64,000 bases of DNA from Arthrobacter yangruifuii (GTDB lineage: Bacteria > Actinomycetota > Actinomycetes > Actinomycetales > Micrococcaceae), in the NCBI RefSeq assembly GCF_009192775.1, contig NZ_VTFX01000004.1:558001-622000 (forward strand), given 5' to 3'. Below, piece by piece: positions 57,075 through 64,000 of the stretch (position 1 is the stretch's first letter; each line of letters starts with the position of its first letter). The position numbers and the translations under genes are program-made. The notes under the pieces are model-generated. The model was not told where the DNA came from. It searched no databases and was given only the letters and a program-made list of their open reading frames with translations.

Positions 57075-57128
57075 GGATTCTCCGGGTGCGCTGGATTCTC
57101 CGGGTGCGCTGGATTCTCCGGATGCTTG
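57075..57128. repeat. 18-bp tandem repeat between parA and merR
   Basis: The unit GGATTCTCCGGGTGCGCT occurs at 57075-57092 and 57093-57110 exactly, then in a diverged third copy from 57111. The array lies between the parA terminator and the stop of the convergent merR gene, ending about 16 bases before that stop. A short in-frame reading exists but there is no sign it is translated. Confidence 0.85.
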
Positions 57129-57143
57129 GCTAACCGGTGTGGC

Positions 57144-57731
57144 TCAACTGATCTTCCGGGCGATGCGGCGCTGGCTCAGCTCGTCTCCGGGAAAGTCCTG
57201 ATCGTTCACGTGCTCACTGGGCAACTGCGCAAGGCTCCCCTCGACCTCACGCCAGACCCGGCCCACGGCAATGCCGAAAACTCCCTGGCCGCCCTGTACC
57301 AGGTCGATGACCTCGTCCGCCGATGTGCATTCATAGACACTGGCGCCGTCGCTCATCAAGGTGATCTGCGCCAGATCCTCGACACCGCGTTCGCGCAGGT
57401 GCTCAACGGCGGTACGGATCTGCTGCAGGGATACGCCGGTGTCCAGCAGCCGCTTGACTACTTTCAGGACCAGGATGTCGCGGAATCCGTAGAGGCGCTG
57501 CGTGCCGGAGCCGGCGGCCCCGCGGACGGCCGGTTCAACCAGGCCGGTGCGGGCCCAGTAATCCAGTTGCCGGTAAGTGATCCCGGCTGCCTTGCAGGCG
57601 GTGGGGCCGCGGTAGCCTGCGTCTTCGTCGAGAACAGGCAAATCCTCGGTGAACAGCAAGCCCTGGGCGCTCCGGGAAGGGATGCCCCCCGGTGCCGCGG
57701 CGTGATCGCCGGCATCGCCTTTCGGACTCAC
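57144..57731 (-). CDS. MerR-family transcriptional regulator (Rv1830-like)
   Basis: A 195-residue DNA-binding regulator. The GTG at 57731 has a near-perfect AGGAGG five bases upstream. After about 38 variable residues comes the MerR helix-turn-helix, with YRGPTACKAAGITYRQLDYWARTGLVEP, RLYGFRDILVLKVVKRLLDTGVSLQQIRTAVEHLRE (both abridged). The C-terminal part (residues 125-195) is not a metal-binding or drug-binding domain that I recognise and has no cysteine pair. It is the last gene of the conserved garA-ftsR-DUF151-merR block (Rv1827-Rv1830 in mycobacteria). Confidence 0.88.
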   Translation of the reverse strand: MSPKGDAGDHAAAPGGIPSRSAQGLLFTEDLPVLDEDAGYRGPTACKAAGITYRQLDYWARTGLVEPAVRGAAGSGTQRLYGFRDILVLKVVKRLLDTGVSLQQIRTAVEHLRERGVEDLAQITLMSDGASVYECTSADEVIDLVQGGQGVFGIAVGRVWREVEGSLAQLPSEHVNDQDFPGDELSQRRIARKIS

Positions 57732-57921
57732 GTGTGCCTCCTAGTAACGGTTCCCCTGGGGGTCGGCACGGGCCGAGCTGTCGGGGCGTCTTCAGTGTGC
57801 CCCGAGAACTCCCCCGGTGCAATGGGAACTCTATGCTTCGACGTTAGAACCGACGGGCACCAAGGTCAAAGATGCCGGGAACTTTTCCGCCGCGTGTCGG
57901 CAGACACCGGCTGCGGAGAGG

Positions 57922-58416
57922 TCAGCGCTCGAAGTCTTCCGGCTCGACGTCGGCCAGGAATTCCCGGAACTGGCGCATCTCCTGCTCAGCGTTGTCCTGC
58001 TCTTCTTCGCCTTCAGGCTCGGCATCAGCAATCCGGACGCCGGCTTCGTTGAGCACCTCGTCGGCACAGTAAATCGGGCACGGAATCCGCAGCGCGACGG
58101 CGATCGCGTCGGAGGCCCGTGAATTCACGGCGGTGCCGTCTTCGAAAACAATCTCCGCGTGGAAGACAGTGTCCTCCACGGAGACCAGGCGAACGAAGGT
58201 CACCTCGCGCTTGAGGGCGTGGATCAGGTTGACCAGCAGGTCATGGGTCATCGGACGCGGGGGAACGATCCCCTGCTGCACGAACGCGATGGCACTGGCT
58301 TCGGGCGCACCGATCCAGATGGGCAGATGCCGTTCACCGTTGACTTCCTTGAGCAGGACCAACGGCTGATTGGACGGGAGCTCTATCCGCACGCCCACCA
58401 CTTCCACTTCCTGCAT
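57922..58416 (-). CDS. Bifunctional nuclease family protein (DUF151)
   Basis: A 164-residue protein with the DUF151 core: VVGVRIELPSNQPLVLLKE, LPIWIGAPEASAIAFVQQG, PRPMTHDLLVNLIHALKREV and VNSRASDAIAVALRIPCPIY. Homologues in plants are called bifunctional nucleases and the bacterial role is uncertain. The C-terminal tail (about 130-164) is strongly acidic. GGAGGG lies five bases before the ATG at 58416, and the ftsR stop (TGA, 58418-58420) sits one base upstream of that ATG, so it is coupled to ftsR. A 190-bp gap separates it from merR. Confidence 0.9.
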   Translation of the reverse strand: MQEVEVVGVRIELPSNQPLVLLKEVNGERHLPIWIGAPEASAIAFVQQGIVPPRPMTHDLLVNLIHALKREVTFVRLVSVEDTVFHAEIVFEDGTAVNSRASDAIAVALRIPCPIYCADEVLNEAGVRIADAEPEGEEEQDNAEQEMRQFREFLADVEPEDFER

Positions 58417-58417
58417 A

Positions 58418-59167
58418 TCAACCCTCCATACGCGCAATTTGACCGTGTACCAGAGCGCTGTGCAGGCTCAGGCAAAGGTCGCTGATTTCCCGGGCGGTCT
58501 CCGCGGCACGCGCTTTTGACGCGACGTCGCGGCGGGAAGCCACAGGGGCCACAACGCGTTCAACCAGCCCCAGTTCGCGGTCAGCGGCGGCACGGAACGG
58601 ACGCAGGTGGCGTGGTTCAATGCCGTGCGCTTCAAGCTGGACGCAGGCCTTGGCTACTTTCAGGGCATGCTCGTCATAGGTCTCGTCAGTGCCGCTTATC
58701 AGTCCGTAACTGATCAGGCTGCGGACCAGTTCCGTGCTGGCCCCGGACTCCCGAACCAGTTCCCGGAAGGTCAGCGCCCGGGCATGGGCGCGCGCGGACA
58801 GTTCCCCGGCCAGCTGGTCGGATACGGCCCGGGGTGCAAGCGACATGCCGCCGGGCAGCGATTCCGGCCGCTCGCCCCTGTCGATCGCGTCCAGATAATC
58901 CTTGATGACCTTGAGGGGGAGGTACTGGTCCCGCTGCAGCGCGAGCACAAACCGCAGGCGTTCGACGTCGGCAGGTGTGTATTTCCGGTATCCGGCGGCG
59001 GTGCGCTGCGGTGTGACCAGGCCCTTTTCCTCCAGGAAACGGATCTTTGACGCGCTGATGGCAGGAAACTCTGCGCTGAGCTCGCTGAGGACCTCGCCGA
59101 TATTCAGCACCCCGCCGCGCAGCCGTTCGGGTCCGGTGGTACGCCTGACTGGCTGTGATGCTGACAT
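58418..59167 (-). CDS. ftsR: MerR-family division regulator, FtsR-like
   Basis: A 249-residue MerR regulator. The HTH region reads LNIGEVLSELSAEFPAISASKIRFLEEKGLV (abridged) and GYRKYTPADVERLRFVLALQRDQYLPLKVIKDYLDAID (abridged), the family-wide pattern for the GarA-linked regulator. In Corynebacterium glutamicum the homologue FtsR activates ftsZ; the ftsZ of this window is a reasonable target (inference). The C-terminal ~120 residues have no recognised domain. The ATG at 59167 lies seven bases after TAAGGT, so either a leaderless start or a weak AAGG ribosome-binding site. It lies between garA and the DUF151 gene. Confidence 0.87.
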   Translation of the reverse strand: MSASQPVRRTTGPERLRGGVLNIGEVLSELSAEFPAISASKIRFLEEKGLVTPQRTAAGYRKYTPADVERLRFVLALQRDQYLPLKVIKDYLDAIDRGERPESLPGGMSLAPRAVSDQLAGELSARAHARALTFRELVRESGASTELVRSLISYGLISGTDETYDEHALKVAKACVQLEAHGIEPRHLRPFRAAADRELGLVERVVAPVASRRDVASKARAAETAREISDLCLSLHSALVHGQIARMEG

Positions 59168-59204
59168 GTTTACTACCTTATCTGCCCGACGCCGGGGCCT
59201 GAGC

Positions 59205-59675
59205 CTAGTTTCCGGCAGATGCGGGGCGGGCCGCGTAGAAAGTGAGCCGGAACTTGCCGATCTGCACCTCGCTTCCGGTGCGCAGCAGCACGCTGTCCAC
59301 CCGGTCATGGTTGACGTACGTGCCGTTGAGGCTCATGGAGTCCACTACCCGGAATCCCTCCGGGGTGCGGCGGAACTCCACGTGCTTGCGCGACACCGTG
59401 ACATCGTCAAGGAAAACATCGGCATTGGGGTGCCGGCCGGCGGTGGTGACGTCCTGGTCCAGGAGGAACCGGGCACCGGCATTCGGACCGCTGTGAGCAA
59501 TCAGCAGGGCTGAACGCGCCGGGAGCGCGGCAACGGCGGCGCGCTCGTCCGGGGTCAGTTTCGGCTCCACCGAAGTGGAGTCAGACATCGGGGGAAGACT
59601 GATGGATGTGGTGTCTTCGACGCCGGGTGCCTGTCGGCTGCCCGCCCCTTCGGCGCTGTGCTGCTGGCCCGCCAT
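59205..59675 (-). CDS. garA: FHA-domain metabolic regulator GarA/OdhI
   Basis: GarA/OdhI inhibits 2-oxoglutarate dehydrogenase and affects glutamate enzymes when unphosphorylated; Ser/Thr kinases switch it off. The 156-residue protein starts at ATG 59675 with GGAGG nine bases upstream. The N-terminal phospho-acceptor motif is VEDTTSISLPP with Thr22 and Thr23, followed by an FHA domain (about 55-150): LLIAHSGPNAGARFLLDQD, TTAGRHPNADVFLDDVTVSRKHVEF (abridged), VVDSMSLNGTYVN. The family's usual sequence is E-T-T-S, so the extra Asp before TT is a small variation. It lies directly upstream of ftsR and after a leader hairpin. Confidence 0.93.
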   Translation of the reverse strand: MAGQQHSAEGAGSRQAPGVEDTTSISLPPMSDSTSVEPKLTPDERAAVAALPARSALLIAHSGPNAGARFLLDQDVTTAGRHPNADVFLDDVTVSRKHVEFRRTPEGFRVVDSMSLNGTYVNHDRVDSVLLRTGSEVQIGKFRLTFYAARPASAGN

Positions 59676-59691
59676 GTGCAATTTCCTCCCC

Positions 59692-59734
59692 AAAAAGAAA
59701 ACCGATCAGCCGAAAATAGCTGGCTGACCCGGTT
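59692..59734 (-). promoter_or_regulatory. Terminator-like hairpin in the garA leader
   Basis: On the minus strand the arms AACCG and TCAGCC pair with GGCTGA and CGGTT around a bulge and loop, followed by TTTTCTTTTT. The T run ends about 17 bases before the garA start and leads straight into its GGGGAGG ribosome-binding site. It looks like an intrinsic terminator or attenuator whose T tract merges into the ribosome-binding site region. Confidence 0.6.
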
Positions 59735-59867
59735 CCGATGACTGTTTCTGCCTTACGTGCTGTATCAGACTACCTGTTACGGGCCCGGCACGGCACTGGT
59801 TCTTCCGGGGCGTCGAAACACTTCGATTTACAGCGCTCTTCCCTGCAACGTCTGCAGGGTCTCCCGG

Positions 59868-60230
59868 CTATGACGCTTCCGGAGTCTGCTGATGATGAAT
59901 CAGCCGCGGCCGCCCCGCTTCGAGAAGGTAGGCGGACAGCATGACGGCCTGATACTCATCCGGACCCCGGTTGCCCGTGAACCGATAGGCGATGCTTGCC
60001 GTGTCGGCCGTGCCGAAGTACCAGAACGGGGCAATGTCGATCCGGTCCCAGCCAGCCGAAGCGGCAATCGCCGCAACGCATTCCCCCTTATTCAGGACTG
60101 CTCCGGGCACGACGACCAGCGCGTCTTCATGCAGCAGCTCCTCGTACGCCGGTGCGCCGTCGAGGGCCAGCCTTTGCTCCAGGCGGACAAGGGCCTCACG
60201 TGCCAGTTCGGAGGGAATGTCATCGCTCAC
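59868..60230 (-). CDS. SnoaL/NTF2-like protein (DUF4440 type)
   Basis: A 120-residue protein, probably with a cone-shaped NTF2-like fold. It begins SDDIPSELAREALVRLEQRL, then APAYEELLHEDALVVVPGAVLNKGECVAAI, IDIAPFWYFGTADTASIAYRFTG and YQAVMLSAYLLEAGRPRLIHHQQTP, the helix-strand layout of DUF4440/SnoaL proteins (segments abridged). The conserved pattern of a final HHQQTP matches many stand-alone family members of unknown function. The GTG start at 60230 overlaps a 33-codon ORF upstream and may be coupled to it. No enzyme activity can be assigned. Confidence 0.84.
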   Translation of the reverse strand: MSDDIPSELAREALVRLEQRLALDGAPAYEELLHEDALVVVPGAVLNKGECVAAIAASAGWDRIDIAPFWYFGTADTASIAYRFTGNRGPDEYQAVMLSAYLLEAGRPRLIHHQQTPEAS

Positions 60231-60321
60231 GGCCGGGCACCTCCTCGGCGATCCGGGCTGTCAGGCCGTTCGGATCCGGATCGGACTCGTTCAAGGACAC
60301 GGCCCGTGACTTGCTTTCCAT
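60220..60321 (-). CDS. Candidate small protein upstream of the SnoaL-like gene
   Basis: A 33-codon ORF from ATG 60321 with a near-ideal AAAGGAGG seven bases upstream. The predicted peptide starts MESKSRAVSLNESDPDP and ends EEVPGRER; it is charged, without a membrane segment. Its stop codon overlaps the SnoaL-like gene start in a different frame (GTGAGCGATGA), typical of translational coupling. It may be a real small protein or a leader ORF that drives translation of the next gene. I do not recognise the peptide. Confidence 0.5.
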   Translation of the reverse strand: MESKSRAVSLNESDPDPNGLTARIAEEVPGRER

Positions 60322-60415
60322 TGACGACCCTCCTTTGGGAACTGCCTTTAGTCTGCCGCAGCCCGTCCGTGCACGGAAGGTTCCGGTGCGGGCGGATTCG
60401 CGGCGGCCGGGCTGT

Positions 60416-61503
60416 TCAGGAGCCCGGTGACAGACGCAGGATGCGGTCATCATCCGGGCCCGGTTTCCCGCGGCCGTCGGTGTTGTTGGTCAGCACCCAC
60501 AGGCTGCCGTCGGGCGCCTCCACCACGTCGCGCAGCCTGCCGTACCCCCCGGATTCGGCGGCACCCGCGGGGTCCTGCAGCGGAACCCGCCGGAGGCGTT
60601 CCCCGCGGAGGTTCGCGATGTAGACCGACCCGTTGGCGACGGCGATGCCACTGGGGCTGGCGTCCTCCGGCGTCCACTGCTGCACGGGATCAATGAACCC
60701 TGCCTCGCCGGCGATGCCTTCCACCTCCGGCCAGCCGTAGTTGCCGCCCGGCTCAATAACGTTGAGCTCGTCCCAGGTGTCCTGTCCGAACTCACTGGCG
60801 TACAGGACACCGTCAGGGTCCCAGGCGATACCCTGCGGATTGCGGTGACCGTAGCTGTACACCAGCGAGCCGGGGAACGGGTTGTCCCCGGGCGCGGCGC
60901 CGTCGGCGGTCATCCGCAGGATCTTGCCGGAGGGGGAATCCCGGTCCTGGGCACTTTCCCGGTCACCGGCGTCGCCCGTGGTGGCGTAAAGCATGCCGTC
61001 GGGGCCGAAGGCGATGCGTCCGCCGTTGTGGACGCGGCCGGCGGGGATCCCGTCCAGCACGGTCTCGGCCGGCCCCAAGGCCAGCGCCCCGGCCGTCCCG
61101 GTCAGGTCCCGCCGCTCAATCCGGTTCTCCTGCCCGGCAGTCAGGTAGGTGAAAAGGACTCCGTCCTGCACGGCAATCCCCAGCAGGCCGCCCTCGCCAC
61201 TGCCTGCGGCGTCCGCTATAACGCCCACTTCCCGGCTGCTGCCCTCGGCGTTGAGCTCCAGGATCCGGCCGGAGTCCCGTTCGCTGACCAGCGGGACGCC
61301 GTCGCTGAAGGCGATGGACCACGGGGCGTCCAGGCCGGTGGCCAGCACAGCCGGGGTTGCCGGGGCTGCCGTCCCGGAGGTGGAGGGCGCGCGGGCGACA
61401 CCGGAAGCGGAGTGTCCGGTACGGGGCTGCCGGTTCCCGTGCACGCTGCAGCCCCCGAAAGGGCCAGCACTGCTGCAACCGTGGCAGTCCGCCTGCTTCG
61501 CAT
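60416..61503 (-). pseudogene. PQQ-dependent sugar dehydrogenase lipoprotein, N-terminus frameshifted
   Basis: The gene encodes a six-bladed beta-propeller of the soluble-aldose-dehydrogenase type (GDH/Asd-like), with GLDAPWSIAFSDGVPLVSERDSG (abridged), SGEGGLLGIAV, RVHNGGRIAFGPDGMLYATTGDAG (abridged), YSYGHRNPQGIAWDP, SEFGQDTWDELNVI and GNYGWPEVEG. A lipoprotein signal begins at ATG 61503 (MRSRRTATVAAVLALSGAAAC) but is in a different frame from the propeller; a one-base loss between about 61350 and 61440 would join them. No good start exists in the propeller frame. It may be a real pseudogene, a variable switch, or a sequencing error. Confidence 0.8.
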
Positions 61504-61623
61504 CCGCCGTCCGTTCTCGATGCCTGCCTCCCGGTCCTGCCCGGACCCGAACCCTATCCGCTGTTCTTGCTGAACACCAGGTCCTCCGGGGCGGTGACCG
61601 GGTCCAGCACGTCCGCTTAACGA

Positions 61624-61657
61624 CAAAAGCCCGGCAGAACTTTCGTTCCGCCAGGCT
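61624..61657 (-). terminator. Terminator after tRNA-Pro
   Basis: On the minus strand AGCCTGGCGGAAC and GTTCTGCCGGGCT form a 13-bp stem with two G-T pairs and a GAAA tetraloop, followed by TTTTG. It lies 6 bases after the tRNA 3' end. Confidence 0.8.
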
Positions 61658-61662
61658 ATCTG

Positions 61663-61736
<74 letters not shown>

Positions 61737-61870
61737 TTACCCGGCCGGTTTATTTCCGGCCGAACCAACTCAAATACCTTACACCACAATCGGCGAAAGT
61801 CCCGAATCGGGTCCGGGTCCGGAGCCGCACCACCGGCCGGGGCCCGAGGCAACACCCCCCGGAAAGCGCG

Positions 61871-61919
61871 AAACCCCGGCCCCGCTCCCCCCGCAGGGGA
61901 CCGCAGGACCGGGGCACGC
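61871..61919 (-). terminator. Probable terminator after der
   Basis: A GC-rich composite inverted repeat lies 19-67 bases after the der stop: the outer arms CCCCGG and CCGGGG and an inner TCCCC/GGGGA, with TTT on the minus-strand side. Other foldings are possible. The rest of the der-tRNA gap (61737-61870) has no recognised feature. Confidence 0.45.
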
Positions 61920-61937
61920 GATGCCTCAGCTGAAGAT

Positions 61938-63500
61938 TTAGCGCTTGCTGGCCTTGCCGCGCTTTTCACGCACGCGCATGGAAACCTCGATGGGCGTTCC
62001 TTCGAAGCCGAAGGTCTCACGCAGCCGGCGGGTGATGAAGCGCCGGTAGCCGGGATCCAGGAAGCCGGTGGTGAACAGCACGAACTTCGGCGGGCGGGAG
62101 GAAGCCTGCGTGCCGAAGAGGATGCGGGGCTGCTTGCCGCCGCGCACGGGGTGCGGATGCGCCGCGACGAGCTCACCCAGGAAGGCGTTGAGCTTGCCGG
62201 TGGGAATGCGCTTGTCCCAGCTTTCCAGGGCGGTGTCCAGTGCGGGCACCAGCTTGTCCTTGTGCCAGCCGGTCTTGGCCGAGATGTTCACGTGCGGCGC
62301 CCATTCAACATGGGCCAGGTCACGCTCGATCTCGGTCTTGAGGTAACGGCGGCGGTCGTCGTCGAGCAGGTCCCACTTGTTGAAGGCGAGGACCAGCGCG
62401 CGGCCGGATTCGATTGCCAGCTGCAGGATGCGGACGTCCTGTTCGCTGAGGACTTCGTCCACGGCCAGGAGAACGACGGCGACTTCGGCCTTTTCCAGCG
62501 CGGCCTGCGTACGCAGCGAGGCGTAGAAATCCGCGCCCTGAGCCATGTGCTGGCGGCGGCGGATACCGGCGGTGTCCACGAAGCGCCAGGTGCGTCCGCC
62601 CAGTTCGACCATTTCATCCACCGGGTCGCGGGTGGTTCCGGCGAGGTCGTCAACGACCACACGCTCGGAGCCGGCCAGCTTGTTCAGCAGCGAGGACTTG
62701 CCCACGTTCGGGCGGCCGATCAGCGCGATGCGGCGCGGGCCGCCGGAGCGGTCCAGTCCGCCGTACGCGGAGTACTCGGGCAGGACGTCCAGGACGGCGT
62801 CGAGCATATCGCCGGTGCCGCGCCCGTGGAGGGCGGAAACCGGGTACGGCTCGCCGAAGCCCAGGCCCCAGAGCGCCGAGGCGTCGGCTTCGTTCTGGAT
62901 GTCATCGACCTTGTTGGCGACGACGACGACGGGCTTGCCCTTGCCGCGCAGCATCCGCACCACGGCTTCGTCGGTGGCGGTGATGCCAACGGTGGCATCC
63001 ACCACCAGCATCACGGCGTCTGCGTGGTCCACGGCGATTTCGGCCTGGTCCGCCACGCGGGCGTGGATGCCCCGGGCATCATGCTCCCAGCCGCCGGTGT
63101 CCACCAGGGTGAAGTTCACGCCGTTCCAGGTCGCCGGGTAGGACACCCGGTCACGGGTCACGCCGGGGGTATCCTCGACAACTGCCTCGCGGCGGCCGAG
63201 GATACGGTTCACCAGGGTGGACTTGCCGACGTTCGGGCGTCCAACGATGGCGACCACGGGATCCTGGCGCAGAGGTGCGTCTTCGTCATATTCCTGGAAG
63301 CCGCCGGCGAGCAGCGCGGCGTCTTCTTCATCAAGCTCATAGTCCTCGAGACCGGCGCGCAGGGAACGGGCGCGGATATCGGCCTCGTCCTCGTCCATTG
63401 CCGCCAGGCGCTCGTTGACCTGGTCTTCTCCGGACGGGATGAACTCGTCCGTGGAGGCCCCGTCACCGGCGGTGTCGTCGTTGAAAGGTAATCCGTTCAT
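61938..63500 (-). CDS. der: Ribosome biogenesis GTPase Der (EngA)
   Basis: Der is a double-GTPase needed for 50S subunit maturation. The 520-residue protein from ATG 63500 has two G domains: the first with [26 protein letters not shown] and VANKVD (about 95-255), the second with [25 protein letters not shown] and FNKWD (about 270-440), then the C-terminal KH-like domain with [23 protein letters not shown] (abridged). An acidic N-terminal extension of about 75 residues, absent from E. coli Der, is typical of actinobacteria. The ATG has GGAAAGAAAG upstream. It follows cmk on the same strand, a conserved pair. Confidence 0.95.
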   Translation of the reverse strand: MNGLPFNDDTAGDGASTDEFIPSGEDQVNERLAAMDEDEADIRARSLRAGLEDYELDEEDAALLAGGFQEYDEDAPLRQDPVVAIVGRPNVGKSTLVNRILGRREAVVEDTPGVTRDRVSYPATWNGVNFTLVDTGGWEHDARGIHARVADQAEIAVDHADAVMLVVDATVGITATDEAVVRMLRGKGKPVVVVANKVDDIQNEADASALWGLGFGEPYPVSALHGRGTGDMLDAVLDVLPEYSAYGGLDRSGGPRRIALIGRPNVGKSSLLNKLAGSERVVVDDLAGTTRDPVDEMVELGGRTWRFVDTAGIRRRQHMAQGADFYASLRTQAALEKAEVAVVLLAVDEVLSEQDVRILQLAIESGRALVLAFNKWDLLDDDRRRYLKTEIERDLAHVEWAPHVNISAKTGWHKDKLVPALDTALESWDKRIPTGKLNAFLGELVAAHPHPVRGGKQPRILFGTQASSRPPKFVLFTTGFLDPGYRRFITRRLRETFGFEGTPIEVSMRVREKRGKASKR

Positions 63501-63671
63501 TAAATTGCTTTCTTTCCGTTGAGGTCTGCAGCACTGCGTACAGGCCGTCGCCGGACGTTCAGCCCGGTAAGAGTGAGGGAGGATTTCCGGCAGCATAAGC
63601 GCCGGACACCCTCCTCCCATTGAAACACGGGCGGGTGCCCATGGTTGGTGCCGGGTCCTCCGGCAAGGGGG

Positions 63672-64000
63672 TCAGTGGGTGCTGGTGAACACGACGTCCA
63701 GGACCGCGGAAACGGTCTCTTCGAAATCGAGGTCGGAGGAATCGATGGTGACGACTCCGTCGGCTGCCTGCTGGAAGTCCACCACGGTGGAATCCTTGGC
63801 GTCGCGGACCAGGACCTGTTCCTTCAGCGCCGCAGCGGTCTGCGTGCCGCCGAGCTGGATGCCCCGGCGGCGAAGCCGGGCTTCCTCGCTGGCGGTGAGC
63901 AGGATGCGGACCTCGGCATGCGGGGCCACCACGGTGGTGATGTCGCGGCCTTCGGCGACAATGCGCAGGCCGGAATCCCGAATCAGCTGCTGCTGGCGGC
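63672..64000 (-). CDS. cmk: Cytidylate kinase, 5' end outside window
   Basis: Cmk phosphorylates CMP and dCMP. Only the C-terminal ~109 residues lie inside the window; the start codon is to the right of position 64000. The partial product contains LRIVAEGRDITTVVAPHAEVRILLTASEEARLRRR (abridged), matching the family's GRDIGTVV and the helix that closes the lid, and QEQVLVRDAKDS-like residues followed by the typical ending VVTIDSSDLDFEETVSAVLDVV (abridged). It is followed by der after a 171-bp gap in which I see no gene. The cmk-der order is common in actinobacteria. Confidence 0.93.
   Translation of the reverse strand, partial: RQQQLIRDSGLRIVAEGRDITTVVAPHAEVRILLTASEEARLRRRGIQLGGTQTAAALKEQVLVRDAKDSTVVDFQQAADGVVTIDSSDLDFEETVSAVLDVVFTSTH

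Noticed and set aside
57050-57201. Plus-strand 87-codon open frame through the 18-bp repeat
   Set aside because: It begins inside parA, continues over the terminator and the merR 3' end, and its repeat-coded peptide is a by-product of the array.

Overview
The window is a stretch of core chromosome from a high-GC Gram-positive bacterium, most likely a Micrococcaceae actinobacterium of the Arthrobacter/Pseudarthrobacter type. The evidence is the gene set: polyphosphate glucokinase, mycothione reductase, DivIVA/Wag31, SepF, GarA next to an FtsR-type MerR regulator, a DUF3040 protein, a PASTA-domain PknL-type kinase beside an Rv2175c-like protein, class II DAHP synthase, and a division/cell-wall cluster without ftsA. 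Gene order broadly follows known actinobacterial synteny. I saw no insertion sequence, prophage, plasmid gene or CRISPR array.

Layout. 1-8.3 kb: an amino-acid ABC binding protein (cut by the window edge), glnE and glnA2, panB, a tiny SPOR-like protein, map and ppgK. 8.4-14 kb: nrdR (with tandem NrdR boxes), hisD, dnaE. 14-35.6 kb: the cell division and cell wall cluster, all on the minus strand and read from right to left: mraZ, rsmH, ftsL, ftsI, murE, murF, mraY, murD, ftsW, murG, murC, ftsQ, ftsZ, pgeF, yggS, sepF, yggT, divIVA, lspA, rluD. Many junctions overlap by 4 bases (ATGA or GTGA). 36-51 kb: DUF3040, dinB, a lipoprotein, a polyprenyl synthase, the Rv2175c-like protein, a LysM/transglycosylase protein, pknL, class II DAHP synthase, plsC, a hydrolase, a ROK glucokinase and fadD. 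51-56 kb: mycothione reductase and pyruvate carboxylase. 56-60 kb: an orphan ParA and the conserved garA-ftsR-DUF151-merR block. 60-64 kb: a small-ORF/SnoaL pair, a frameshifted sugar dehydrogenase lipoprotein gene, tRNA-Pro(GGG), der and the end of cmk.

How the genes work together. The 14-35 kb block makes the peptidoglycan precursor (MurC-F, MraY, MurG), flips or polymerises it at the septum (FtsW, FtsI), and supplies the ring and its helpers (FtsZ, FtsQ, FtsL, SepF, DivIVA). Serine/threonine signalling is represented twice: by PknL with four PASTA domains, and by GarA, whose N-terminal Thr-Thr motif is the known phosphorylation switch of this family. Nitrogen assimilation is represented by glnA2 with its adenylyltransferase glnE.

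The most notable regulatory pattern is a set of genes whose start codon lies exactly 6 (or 7) bases after a TANNNT -10 hexamer, so the transcript should begin at or next to the start codon (leaderless mRNAs): panB, map, hisD, dnaE, dinB, pknL, the DAHP synthase, mtr and possibly ftsR. I found no clear candidate for a wholly new multi-gene system. The most unusual items are small: operator arrays, a hairpin before garA, tandem repeats at gene 3' ends, a 33-codon ORF and one frameshift.
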